From: Beroe forskalii
Taxonomy: Eukaryota; Ctenophora; Nuda; Beroida; Beroidae
Assembly (NCBI GenBank): GCA_011033025.1
Contig: WFMF01000160.1
Coordinates: forward strand, 186,001-250,000
Length of the DNA stretch: 64,000 nucleotides
Direction of reading: 5' to 3'
Positions 48,949-61,500 of the stretch are shown piece after piece; position 1 is the stretch's first letter; every line of letters starts with the position of its first letter. The notes under the pieces are model-generated. The model worked only from the letters and a program-made list of their open reading frames with translations, had not been told where the DNA came from and made no database searches. The position numbers and the translations under genes were made by a program.

Positions 48949-49618
48949 TTAACAGTGCTGGATACTCTCAAAATTACAAAATGAAATGATATAAAATAAA
49001 TTATATGAAATAAATTATTTTGAATGAATGCATCAACACTGTTCACAACACTCAATTGGTAGTATAGTAAAGTATAGAAATTATGGTATAGGACCATCAC
49101 AGTTCAGTTCATTAGTAAACATGAATTATCTTCGACCTTCCACCTCTTACTGGATCTAATAACGTGTTGAACTCTAAAGCAAACTTCTAGAGATGCAAAC
49201 TTCTCTTCTATACAATTTTTTGGTGCAAATACTGTGTACTAAGTTATCATATATCGTATGGCTACTTTTAGACATATACTTAATCTTATATATAATTTCG
49301 TAAGAGCACGTGAATAATGTCTGTTTGTGCGGGCGCACAGTTTAAATTTGAGCTTGCCAAGAAAATATCAACTTATCAAGAGAAACGAACGGGGGGAAAT
49401 GTGCTTATTGGTGCCGTTGTCATGGTTACTGGAAACTGCACGTGCAGGTTATGATCAGTTGTATGCGAGTGGTTTCTGATACGTTGCTAACTGCGGCGTC
49501 GTGGTTTTTGTTAATTTTACGTCTTCTACATTTAAAATAGAAGATCTGAAGATAGAGAATGGGTATGGCTGGCATCGGGGAGGACATAGGCGATAGAATT
49601 CCCTTCATAAATCAGTGG

Positions 49619-49651
49619 CAAAAGTAAAAGTAAAGTAAAGTAAAGTAAGTA
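49619..49651 (+). repeat. AAAGT microsatellite
   Basis: Five-base AAAGT units repeat about six times. The surrounding 48950-50580 sequence is AT-rich with no supported gene. Confidence 0.9.
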
Positions 49652-50589
49652 TAATGGTATTAAACCATCTCTAATCGCATACCCAATTGATCAATATCAA
49701 ATATTAACAATTATTTAGCACCATTTCACTCCGGTGCCCATTCCATAGCAACATTAATAAAAAGCACTTTTACAGTAAATAAATAAGAAGAAGAAGTTAT
49801 TCAATGTGATAAAATTAAATTCAACTTCCACAATGACAAAATATCAAAATTGATAAAAACACTGAAAAGCCAGTAAAAATAGTTAGTCAAATAAACATGG
49901 TCAAATAATACCAAAAGGTAGAATAAATAGAAAAATATACAACTTTATTTATCAAGTATAAATATTGATACCTTTCTTCTTGGCTACAAAAGGATTATTT
50001 CTTAAGAATTCATTGAACTTTAATTTGTTACTTAAATAGTTAACGCCTTCAATTTTATCAAGCACAACTGATGATATATATCAGAAATTACTAGGAGAGT
50101 GCATTTCAGTACTGTTCTTATAATGATGGTTGGTCAATTTATTAAATCGATGCTGAGTTGATTATTAAAATGGTTTCAACTAAATAATGTTAATCGAGCA
50201 AGTGTTGAAAGAAATTAAGATCAAGGCAAAATCAATTTGACCAAATAATTGGGCATAGCATATATTATTTGCAATTTGGGAATCTTGGCGTAAATCAATG
50301 CGTAATTCAAAGTTCAGTATACATGCACGGTTCTCATTTTGCAATTCAATTAACTTCGTCATACAATTGCAATTAGACAAAACTGGCCTTCATGGGTCAG
50401 TGACAAACGAATCATTGTAAATTTTGCTCCTTCATAAACTTTTTAATATTTCAAAATTTGCAAGTGACGAAATTTAAGCTGGCGTGAATGAAGTCTGAGT
50501 GGGCTTTGCATTAAATGTATTCATTCTTCGATGCGGTAAAAATAGAAAAATTGTCTTCATAATTTCAATTGCAATGTTGGAATACTGCG

Positions 50590-50656
50590 AGGGAGGCGGG
50601 GCGTAGCCCCGCCGAGTGAGCTACGTTTTAGCAGGTCCAACGGGCCTGCTAGTATA
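50590..50656 (+). repeat. GC hairpin pair ending in CTAG, Helitron-like terminus
   Basis: GGCGGGGCGTAGCCCCGCC is a perfect 8-bp stem with GTA loop. After GAGTGAGCTACGTTTTA comes AGCAGGTCCAACGGGCCTGCT, a second hairpin ending CTAG|T. A related sequence lies inverted at 51748-51790 (CTCACTCGGCGGCGCTTCGC). Helitrons end in a hairpin followed by CTRR and T; no 5' end was identified. Confidence 0.45.
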
Positions 50657-50794
50657 ATATAATATAATGATTTAACTCTAAAGTACCTCGATCTCGATTC
50701 ATTTTATAAAAATTACCTGATAGAAAGGAGAAAAAAGATGACATTTTGAATTATATTATATTATATATATTATATTATATTATTATTAACCTAA

Positions 50795-51027
50795 GGCGCC
50801 CGTAATGTTCGTCGGTTGATCGAATGGAATCGGTCAATCGATGAACTCCATTTGAATGAATAATGTGTTTTACTGGTCCCTAATGACTTGAATCATGTTT
50901 AAATGAGCAATATTTATTAATTTCGCTACTAGCTCAAAGATTTTCTATTTAAAACACATCAGTCAATCAAATGAAGTTGATCGATTGACCAATTCCATTC
51001 GATCGACCAATGAATGTTACGGGCGCC
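50795..51027. mobile_element. MITE, 233 bp, TAA target duplication
   Basis: Ends GGCGCCCGTAATG and CATTGAATGTTACGGGCGCC-type complement, with TAA at 50792-50794 and 51028-51030. The subterminal arms TTGATCGAATGGAATCGGTC and their complement are also shared. The three-base TAA duplication and GG-starting ends fit PIF/Harbinger MITEs. Confidence 0.85.
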
Positions 51028-51302
51028 TAAGACTTTAACATTAAGCAAGAGAAAAAATAAATTCTAGTTTCAGTGCTGTAAAACATTGTAATTAAATTGA
51101 ATTGAAGTTGATGAAAAGAATGTATGGCAAGGAATTGTATCCATTATCCAATTGTGTTGTCAAAAAACTTTATCTTACCTTATCAGAAGCTTATTTTATC
51201 CTAATTTTACAGACTCTTTAATTTTTGCAATTTTTTCTTAAGCACCTCTATTATATGGTTTTCAGTGAATATGTTTGTTTTAGAAGAATCAAATATACTG
51301 TA

Positions 51303-51537
51303 AGGTGCATGTATAGTTCAATGGTCGATGGAATGGGATTGGTTAATCAATCAACTTCATTTGATTGACTGATGTGTTTTACACAGAAAATCTTTGAGCT
51401 TGTAGGGGAATAATTATACCATTGCTTATTAAAACACGATTTTAGTCATTTGGGATCATTAAAACACATCAGTCGTTCAAATGTAGTTGATTGATTAATT
51501 CTCTTGATTGACCAATAAACTATATATTTTGTTTTAA
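51303..51537. mobile_element. Diverged copy of the 50795 MITE family
   Basis: Internal arms correspond to the 50795 element (TCATTTGATTGACTGATGTG and AAAACACATCAGTCGTTCAA), with the same spacing. Termini are eroded to AAGGTGCATGTATAG and complement. Confidence 0.7.
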
Positions 51538-51747
51538 GAGGGTCCTACAGTTTATTTTTCATAATTGATTTCCAATTTAGCATAAGAAGATTAGATAAAT
51601 CTCAATAGATATTACAATTTTATCAAGTGAATGTTATGCCTATGTGTAGAAGTTCGATAGTACTTGTACTATTCATAGGTGCAGATAATAGATTTTTGCA
51701 GTTCCCAGGAAATTTCTTGCAGTTTGGTTTCATTGAAGCTCACTCGG

Positions 51748-51985
51748 CGGCGCTTCGCGCCACCTTGTTCGCAAAAACTAGCAGCAGGTTAATAGGTTGG
51801 GCATAATCGACAGGGCAGGAGTCTTGGGGCGCAGCCCCCAGAAGCCAGAGGTTCCAAAAATTTAGAAATTTAGATATTTCTGCAAGAGAAAACTTTCATT
51901 GTTCAGTTAACATCTAAAAATCATATTGGTGCTGAACTAAAGGCGGGGGTCTGGGGGCGCAGCCCCCAGGAGCCAGAGGTTCCGA
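51748..51985 (-). repeat. GGGGGCGCAGCCCCC hairpin repeats
   Basis: GGGGCGCAGCCCCCAGAAGCC with AGAGGTTCC following at 51827 recurs at 51953 as GGGGGCGCAGCCCCCAGGAG with AGAGGTTCCGAAC. Upstream GGCGGCGCTTCGCGCC is related to the 50590 hairpin on the other strand. Confidence 0.7.
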
Positions 51986-52449
51986 ACATGAATCAATTGA
52001 TTGGAACCATAATTTCTACAACAAAACCAAAGACCCCAGAAATACCTACAAAAGCAGATTTTCTTGTGAAGATGAAGAAACAAACTGCAGTTTGGACTAT
52101 AACTTTATTGAAAGGCTTGTCTTGAATGCTATGGCAGTCAAACAAACTGCAAATTTCTCGATTAGATGTAATATCCATGAAATTTGCTCAGCAATCTGGG
52201 AAACTTTGCAGTTTGCTCAGGGAATTTGCAGTTCCCGTCAGGACCTCCAGTCACCATATCTGCAGTGGTGGTACTATTCTGATTTAATAATAATAATAAT
52301 AATATATGCACCTTAATTCCTATACTGTAAATTCATTGTAAATTCCCATAGGTAAGGGGTTTTTTTTCAATTTTTGTTCAATCTTTTAAAATGCATCCAT
52401 ATGAGGCATTGGAATTTGTATATGCTTATATAATGAGATTGAGGTAGTC

Positions 52450-52556
52450 ATGTCTAAGCAGAGTCGATTCTTTGCTCAGCTGGGTGATAGCACTGATGAT
52501 AGTTCATCATCTGATAATGAGGCAGAAGTCCAAGTCACCAAACAGCCTGCTGCAAG
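52450..52556 (+). CDS. EIF3C: eIF3c exon 1
   Basis: ATG at 52450 (GTCATGTCT context), 35 codons plus two bases: [35 protein letters not shown]. Donor GTGTGT. The last 23 nt are repeated at 55513-55535, at the start of the second segment copy. Confidence 0.92.
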
Positions 52557-55500
52557 GTGTGTACTTCAGGCAAACTGAATTCTTTATAAAGAAATTTCAT
52601 TTTTATATTTTTTTGTTTTTTCTGCTAGTATGTGTTCTTACAGGTGAAATATGGACAACTAACCTAAAGATCTGGTTTTTATATCACTATACTTGACTCT
52701 TTGTGTTTCACTCGACTACAGTGTAATACTCGACTACAGTGTAATACTTGCATATCACTATACTTGGCATAATAGAAATTGGCAGATTGTACCTATTTTC
52801 TACAGCCTATAAAATTGTTTCTTTGGTGTGTGATGCCAAATGGACCAATCAGATGGTTGTATCTGATATTGCCAACATCAGATACAACAGTTTGATTGGT
52901 CTAATTGGTATCACACACAAAAGACTCACATGATAAGCTGTGCTGTTTAACATGACAATTGATTGATATCTCCAATTCAGGCAGTTCTCATCCCTCTTGG
53001 AGGATTCAGATGAGGAAAAAGGGTAGTGAAGTTCCAAAGACAAGAGGTTTTCAGAAATTAATGAAACCATAAAAGCGATAAGGAATCATAAGAAAATAAA
53101 AGACATTGCCAAGGTTCAGGAAGGTAAGAAATACACCTCAAACCTATAGATATGAAATTGAAAATAAAATTTTTGTTTCCTTCTGAAAATTTTGTGTTTC
53201 ATTCTCTATACTACTAAATCATTTGAGAATTCCGATGACTTTAAAATGACTTCCAATGACGCTTTCTGTGTTTCGCCAACATCACTGAACGTATTTTCAG
53301 GTTTTACAAGCCTGTGTCAGATCTACTCCAAGTCTCAGAATGTTATTGCTAAGAATGGGTGTCCACGAGCCTTCATCAGATGTATTGCTGATCTAGAGAC
53401 TTATATCAAAGAGGTAAGTTACATACTCCCAATTCTCTACATTCGTCATTTTTCTGCAATATTATTGTCATCAAATTGCAAAGTAATTTCGAAACAGCGT
53501 CAGTACTCAGTGCTTGAAGTGCCCACTAGGTCTCCGTTTAGTTGTTTGTTAGAAATACAGATAGATTTAATTCAACTTTACTCTCAGTTTTGGGAAGACA
53601 AAGATGGCAGAGGAAAACTCAATAAGATTAATTCGAAGGTGAGCCGTGAGTAAATGATATTAGATCTGATAATTATTGGTAATACTTATAGTGTGCTCGG
53701 AAAAGATTGACAGTGCAATGTTCTGAAGAAAAGAGGCAATCCATTCATCCATCTTTTTCAAATATAATTGTATCTTAGTATTTATTTGCTTATTCAATGA
53801 ACCGCATCGTTTCAGGCTCTGGCTGCTCTCAGGCAAAACGTCAGAAAATATAACAAGGATTTTGTCACTGAAATCGAGGCATATCAGAAGGTTTGTTTTA
53901 AGTTCAATGTATCATTGTTACATCAAATGACTATATGAAGTAAGAGTCGCCAATTTAACGTTTTTTTTGTAACAACTGTTAACTGTACCACCAATACAAA
54001 ATGTACAATACAAACTCACAATGTATACCAGGATCCAGACAGTTACGAAGTGATAGAAGAAGACGAAGAGGAGGAAGGTTTGACTTTAAAAATTTTTTCT
54101 AGGAAAATAGGTTTGGATATTGAGCCTAGCCTGAACTAACACTGTTATGTGGTGACCAGCATACTTCATAGCCACCTTCGGCTGATCTGACTTAATAGTT
54201 AATCTGCAGGCAAGCCTTGACTTGCATTGCAGACACAAGTGTTAGTGGACCACACCTGCGTGTTTCAGAACTGGTGTTCTGATCTCTGCCCATTCGAGTG
54301 GACCTGATATCAGGCCATCTCCGGAGTTCGCGCCTAGTTAGCCCAGTGTAAGGTCGCTCAGCACGACCTGCCGACCTTGACGTTTTTCTGCGCCTGTCAC
54401 TAAGTTTTATTAGTACACAACACACGGAATGATCAAGACCATCAATGTGATTCATTTTATATATCTAGCTCATGGGACAGAGGATTTGGCTAACTCCTTC
54501 TGACAGACCCGTCACTGTAGGACATTTTATGGTCTTCTGATTCGTGTCATCTGAAGGAAGGATGGGGCCATTTGGAGGAAGGTTAGGGTCTTCTGGTTCG
54601 TGTAGTCTTGAGAAAGGGCAGAGTCATCTTCAGGAATCTGGAAGAAGGGTGAGTCTTCTGGTTCGTGTCATCTGGAGGAAGGGTGAGTCTTCTGGTTCGT
54701 GTCGTCTGGAGGAAGGGTGGAGTCTTCTGATTCGTTTCATCTGGAAGAAGGGTGGAGTCTTCTGGTTCGTTTCATCTGGAAGAAGGTGGAGTCTTCTGGT
54801 TCTTGTCAACTGGAGAAAGGGTGGAGTCTCCTGGTTCGTGTCGTCTGGAGGAAGGGTGGGGCCTTCTGGTCCATGTCATCTTGCAGAGTCATTTTCAGGA
54901 ATTTGGAAGAGGGGTGGTCTTTTGGTTCGTGTAGTCTGAATAAAGGGTGAGGTTTTTTGGTTCATGAGGCTATCAATGTGGTTCATTTACAACAGCATGT
55001 TAGCATGTATATCTAACTCATGGGACAGAGGATTTAGCTAAATCCTTCTGACAGACTTTTTGATAAAGAAAATCAGCATGAACAGAGCATTGAACTCAAA
55101 TACCTACAAAGTAGCCCAGTTAGCTAGCTGCAGCCCATAATGCGAAGGATGCCACTACAAGCTACTCCGACGTGAGTGATATTATAAAGGCAGTTGATCG
55201 AAAAAGTGACATACATACGACGACGACCAATTTCAGCACACCACCTATTTCAGATTTAACAGTACGCGTAAAAGGTAGTATACACACGCCCCACAAAACA
55301 CGATCTCTGCTAACCTATTCTCAATGCCTTTTGCAAAACAAAAACGTGATTGGAACAGGAAATAATATATGGGCGACAATAAGTATTCCTGCAGAGTTAT
55401 AAACGTGATCATGACCGAATGTTCATTATGGCTATGCGATGATGACACACCTGCTACACTTACTGAATCCAAGTTTGCGTATTTCGGGCACAGACATTAA

Positions 55501-58500
55501 TGGCAATTAATGGTCACCAAACAACCTGCTGCAAGGTGTGTACTTCAGGCAAACTGAATTCTTTATAAAGAAATTTCATTTTTATATTTTTTTGTTTTTT
55601 CTGCTAGTATGTGTTCTTACAGGTGAAATATGGACAACTAACCCAAAGATCTGGTTTTTATATCACTATACTTGACTCTTTGTGTTTCACTCGACTACAG
55701 TGTAATACTCGACTACAGTGTAATACTTGCATATCACTATACTTGGCATAATAGAAATTGGCAGATTGTACCTATTTTCTACAGCCTATAAAATTGTTTC
55801 TTTGGTGTGTGATGCCAAATGGACCAATCAGATGGTTGTATCTGATATTGCCAACATCAGATACAACAGTTTGATTGGTCTAATTGGTATCACACACAAA
55901 TGAGATCACATGATAAGCTGTGCTGTTTAACATGACAATTGATTGATATCTCCAATTCAGGCAGTTCTCATCCCTCTTGGAGGATTCAGATGAGGAAAAG
56001 AGGGTAGTGAGAAGTTCCAAAGACAAGAGGTTTTCAGAAATTAATGAAACCATAAAAGCGATAAGGAATCATAAGAAAATAAAAGACATTGCCAAGGTTC
56101 AGGAAGGTAAGAAATACACCTCAAACCTATAGATATGAAATTGAAAATAAAATTTTTGTTTCCTTCTGAAAATTTTGTGTTTCATTCTCTATACTACTAA
56201 ATCATTTGAGAATTCCGATGACTTTAAAATGACTTCCAATGACGCTTTCTGTGTTTCGCCAACATCACTGAACGTATTTTCAGGTTTTACAAGCCTGTGT
56301 CAGATCTACTCCAAGTCTCAGAATGTTATTGCTAAGAATGGGTGTCCACGAGCCTTCATCAGATGTATTGCTGATCTAGAGACTTATATCAAAGAGGTAA
56401 GTTACATACTCAATTCTCTACATTCGTCATTTTCTGCAATATTATTGTCATCAAATTGCAAAAGTAATTTCGAAACAGCGTCAGTACTCAGTGCTTGAAG
56501 TGCCCACTAGGTCTCCGTTTAGTTGTTTGTTAGAAATACAGATAGATTTAATTCAACTTTACTCTCAGTTTTGGGAAGACAAAGATGGCAGAGGAAAACT
56601 CAATAAGATTAATTCGAAGGTGAGCCGTGAGTAAATGATATTAGATCTGATAATTATTGGTAATACTTATAGTGTGCTCGGAAAAAGATTGACAGTGCAA
56701 TGTTCTGAAGAAAAGAGGCAATCCATTCATCCATCTTTTTCAAATATAATTGTATCTTAGTATTTATTTGCTTATTCAATGAACGCATCGTTTCAGGCTC
56801 TGGCTGCTCTCAGGCAAAACGTCAGAAAATATAACAAGGATTTTGTCACTGAAATCGAGGCATATCAGAAGGTTTGTTTTAAGTTCAATGTATCATTGTT
56901 ACATCAAATGACTATATGAAGTAAGAGTCGCCAATTTAACGTTTTTGTAACAACTGTTAACTGTACCACCAATACAAAATGTACAATACAAACTCACAAT
57001 GTATACCAGGATCCAGACAGTTACGAGGAAGTGATAGAAGAAGACGAAGAGGAGGAAGGTTTGACTTTAAAAATTTTTTTTCTAGGAAAATAGGTTTGGA
57101 TATTGAGCCTAGCCTGAACTAACACTGTTATGTGGTGACCAGCATACTTCATAGCCACCTTCGGCTGATCTCCGACTTAATAGTTAATCTGCAGGCAAGC
57201 CTTGACTTGCATTGCAGACACAAGTGTTAGTGGACCACACCTGCGTGTTTCAGAACTGGTGTTCTGATCTCTGCCCATTCGAGTGGACCTGATATCAGGC
57301 CATCTCCGGAGTTCGCGCCTAGTTAGCCCAGTGTAAGGTCGCTCAGCACGACCTGCCGACCTTGACGTTTTCTGCGCCTGTCACTAAGTTTTATTAGTAC
57401 ACAACACACGGAATGATCAAGACCATCAATGTGATTCATTTTATATATCTAGCTCATGGGACAGAGGATTTGGCTAACTCCTTCTGACAGACCCGTCACT
57501 GTAGGGACATTTTATGGTCTTCTGATTCGTGTCATCTGAAGGAAGGATGGGGCCATTTGGAGGAAGGTTAGGGTCTTCTGGTTCGTGTAGTCTTGAGAAA
57601 GGGCAGAGTCATCTTCAGGAATCTGGAAGAAGGGTGGAGTCTTCTGGTTCGTGTCATCTGGAGGAAGGGTGGAGTCTTCTGGTTCGTGTCGTCTGGAGGA
57701 AGGGTGGAGTCTTCTGATTCGTTTCATCTGGAAGAAGGGTGGAGTCTTCTGGTTCGTTTCATCTGGAAGAAGGGTGGAGTCTTCTGGTTCTTGTCAACTG
57801 GAGAAAGGGTGGAGTCTCCTGGTTCGTGTCGTCTGGAGGAAGGGTGGGGCCTTCTGGTCCATGTCATCTTGCAGAGTCATTTTCAGGAATTTGGAAGAGG
57901 GGTGGTCTTTTGGTTCGTGTAGTCTGAATAAAGGGTGAGGTTTTTTGGTTCGCCAGGCTATCAATGTGGTTCATTTTACAACAGCATGTTAGCATGTATA
58001 TCTAACTCATGGGACAGAGGATTTAGCTAAATCCTTCTGACAGACTTTTTGATAAAGAAAATCAGCATGAACAGAGGGGAGGGGGTAAGGCAAACTTTGG
58101 CAAACTATGGCAAACTTTGGCAAACACTTTTTTTGGCAAACTCCAAAAAAAGTGGAAGCATTTGCCAAAGTTTGCCAAAGTTTGCCAAAAATGAAACACC
58201 TTTTTAGCCACTTTGGCAACACTTTAGGTACCCATAATATGCTTTTCAAAGATGCTGAATCGATTCCCAAGGTCCGTTTCACATTTTGACGTTATCCAGA
58301 AGCTGTAACAGAGACTACATCCACATTGAATAGAGTAGAAGGCTACAGTAACAAATAGTATATTTCATTACCTCATAATTTAAGTTTTATGCATTCAAGT
58401 ACTAAGTAGTCCGATCAAACTGTTGTATGAAGCCCTAAAACCGAAGCATCCACACTACATAAGTCTGATACTGCAGCATAAAATCAATATTAAAGGCCCC

Positions 58501-61500
58501 ACCGTGACCATTGGGCAGTTTCCATGGATTCATGCAACATAACCCGACATGTTGAGAATGCTAATTTCCTAGTGAAGGTTGGGTGGAGCCGAGTGGAGGC
58601 TGTGTAGCAATGTGGAGTTTTATTGGAGGCTCTGAGGAGCCTAGTGAAGGCTGAGTGGATCCCAGTGGGGGCTTTGTAGAGCCTAGTAGAAGCTGTGTTG
58701 AGCCTAGTGAAGGCTGCGCGGAGCCTAGTGAAGGCTGAGCGGAGCCTAGTAGAAGCTGTGTGGGAGCCTAGTGGTCCTGGTTCAACTCGGCCTCATCCTC
58801 CACTAGGCTCCACTCAGCCTTCACAAGTAGTTGAGGCTGCTTGGAGCCCAGTGGAGGTTGAGAGGAGGCTGTGTAGAGCCTGATGGAGGCTGTCTGGAGC
58901 CTAGTGGAGGCTTTGCAGAGCCCTTAGGCTCCACTAGGCTCCATAATCGTAGAGTGGTCGGAGGCTGAATGGAGCCTCCATTCAGCCTCCGACCACTATG
59001 ATTATGGAGCCTAGTGGAGGCTTTGCAGAGCCATTAGGCTCCACTAGGCTCCATTCAGCCTCCGACCACTCTACGATAGGCTCCACCCAGCCTTCACTAG
59101 TAGTGGAGGCCGTGTGGAGGTTGAGTTGAGGTTGAGTGGAGCCTAGAAGAGGCTGATTGGAGCCTGATTGGAGGGTGTGTGGAGCCTAGTGGAGGCTGGT
59201 TGGGGCCTAGTGGAGGCTGTGTGGAGCCTAGTGGAGGCTGACTGGAGTATATTGGAGGTTGTGTAGAGCCTAATGGAGGCTGTGTGAGTGTGTGAAGCCT
59301 ATTGGAAGCTTTGTAGAGACTAGTGGTCCACTAGACTACACTCAGACTATGCTCCACTCAGCCTCCACGAGGCTCCATTCAGCCTCTACTGGGCTCCACA
59401 CAGCCTCCATTGCGCAGTTGTCGTTTTCAGCATCTGAAGGCCGTAGAGACTAGTGGTCCACTAGGCTCCACTCAGCCTCCAAGAGGCTCCATTCAGCCTC
59501 TACTAGGCTCCAAACACTCTCCACTAGGCTCCACTCAGTCTTCACTTTATAGTAGTGGAGGCTGTGTGGAGCCCAGTGGAGGCTGAGTGGAGCCTAGTAG
59601 AGGCTGAGTGGAGCATAGTGGAGGCTGTCTGGAGACTGGCGGAAACTAGTGGAGGCTGTGTGGAGCCTCTTGGAGGCTGAGTGGAGCCTAGTGGAGATTG
59701 TGTGGAGGCTGTGTGGAGCCTAGAGGCGGCTGTGTGGAGCCTATTGGAGTCTCTGTGGAGCCTATTGGAGGCTGTCTGGAGCCTAGTGGAGGCTGTCTGG
59801 AGTCTAGTGGAGGCTGTGTGGAGCCTAGTGGAGGCGGAGTGGAGCCAAGTGGAGGCTAGTGGAGACTGTGTGGAGGCTGTGTGGAGCCTAGAGGCGGCTG
59901 TGTGGAGCCTATTGGAGTCTCTGTGGAGCCTATTGGAGGCTGTCTGGAGCCTAGTGGAGGCTGTCTGGAGTCTAGTGGTGGCTGTGTGGAGCCTAGTGGA
60001 GGCTGTGTGGAGCCTAGAAGCGGCTCTGTGGCTCCTATTGGAGGCTGTGTGGAGCCTATTGGAGGCTGTCTGGAGCCTAGTGGAGGCTGTCTGGAGTCTA
60101 GTGGAGGCTGTGTGGAGCCTAGTGGAGGCTGTTTGGAGCCTAGTGGAGGCTGTCTGGAGGCTAGTGGAGGCTGTCTGGAGCCTAGTAGAGGCTGAGTGGA
60201 GCATAGTGGAGGCTGTCTGGAGACTGGCGGAGACTAGTGGAGGCTGTGTGGAGCCTCTTGGAGGCTGAGTTGAGGCTGTGTGGAGCCTAGTGGAGATTGT
60301 GTGGAGGCTGTGTGGAGACTAGTGTAGGCTGTGTGGAGCCTAGTGGAGGCTGTGTGGAGCCTAGTGGACTAGTGGAGGCTGTCTGGAGTCTAGTTAGGGC
60401 TGTGTGGAGCATAGTGGAGGCGGAGTGGCGCCTAGTGGAGGCTGAGTGGAGCCTAGTGAAGGCTGAGTGGAAGCTGAGTGGAGCCTTGTGGAGCCTAGTG
60501 GAGGCTGTCTGGAGTCTAGTGGAGGCTGTGTGGAGCCTAGAGGAGGCGGAGTGGAGCCAAGTGGAGGCTAGTGGAGACTGTGTGGAGGCTGTGTGGAGGC
60601 TGTGTGGAGCCTAAAGGCGGCTGTGTGGAGCCTATTGGAGTCTCTGTGGAGCCTATTGGAGGCTGTCTGGAGCCTAGTGGAGGCTGTCTGGAGTCTAGTG
60701 GAGGCTGTCTGGAGCCTAGTGGAGGCTGTCTGGAGTCTAGTGGTGGCTGTGTGGAGCCTAGTGGAGGCTGTGTGGAGCCTAGAAGCGGCTCTGTGGCTCC
60801 TATTGGAGGCTGTGTGGAGCCTAGTGGAGGCTGTCTGGAGCCTAGTGGAGGCTGTCTGGAGTCTAGTGGAGGCTGTGTGGAGCCTAGTTGAGGCTGTGTG
60901 GAGGCTAGAGGCGGCTGGGTGGAGCCTATTGGAGGCTGTTTGGAGCCTAGTGGAGGCTGTCTGGAGGCTAGTGGAGGCTGTCTGGAGTCTAGTGGAGGCT
61001 GTGTGGAGCATAGTGGAGGCGGAGTGGCGCCTAGTGGTGGCTGAGTGGAGCCTGGTGAAGGCTGAGTGGAAGCTGAGTGGAGCCTAGTGGAGGCCGAGTT
61101 GAGCCTAGTGGAGGCTGGTTGGAGCCTGGTGGAGGCTGGGTGGAGCCTAGTGGTGGCTGTGTGGAGCCGAGTGAAGGCTGAGTGGTGCCCAGTGGCGGCT
61201 GAGTGGTGCCTAGTGGAGGATAGTTGGAGCTATCTGAAAGTTTGAATCTATAAATTGTTTTTCAAATTACTAAATAGGTAAGTGCACATTTTATCAGATT
61301 CAGCTCCAGTGAGCCTCCGTATAGAAGCCACTAGCCTCCATTAGGCTCCATATTAAAGCTTTAGCCTCTACGAAAATGTTATGTTTCAGTGGAGGCTAAT
61401 GGAGGATTATTCTTCAGTGGAGGCTAAATCAAAATTTTAGCCTCAATAGAGGTTGAGTGGAGGCTAATGGAAGCTAGTGGGCGCTTTTTAGCCACAACAG

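Larger units (their letters stand above)
52534..55512 (+). repeat. 2.98-kb direct duplication, first copy (no transposon)
   Basis: Runs from GTCACCAAACAGCCTGCTGC inside eIF3c exon 1 to CATTAATGGCAATTAATG, immediately followed by the same start sequence at 55513. Similarity to the second copy is very high. Differences are mostly 1-3-base gaps, often in G or T runs. The copy contains the uninterrupted AATCAGCATGAACAGAGCAT site. Confidence 0.92.

Noticed and set aside
53192-53653. 153-codon ORF taken as a single-exon gene
   Set aside because: It contains eIF3c exons 3 and 4 but reads through the intron; splice sites and family homology show only 53301-53413 and 53588-53638 are coding.
54192-54455. 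Arg-rich minus-strand ORF in a locally GC-richer block
   Set aside because: No recognised domain, and its counterpart in the second copy (57180-57440) is disrupted by small gaps; perhaps an old transposon fragment, not supportable.
54544-54950. Gly/Ser/Arg ORFs (also 57529-57938)
   Set aside because: A 35-bp minisatellite inside eIF3c intron 6; three overlapping frames are open.
59542-60204. 220-codon ORF (and opposite-strand 195-codon ORF), Ser/Thr/Arg or Trp/Glu/Val repeats
   Set aside because: Open in several frames on both strands because the satellite period is 21 bp; no start context or domain; same in copy A (29631-30225).
60568-61087. 147- and 164-codon ORFs on opposite strands
   Set aside because: Same satellite artefact inside transposon B.
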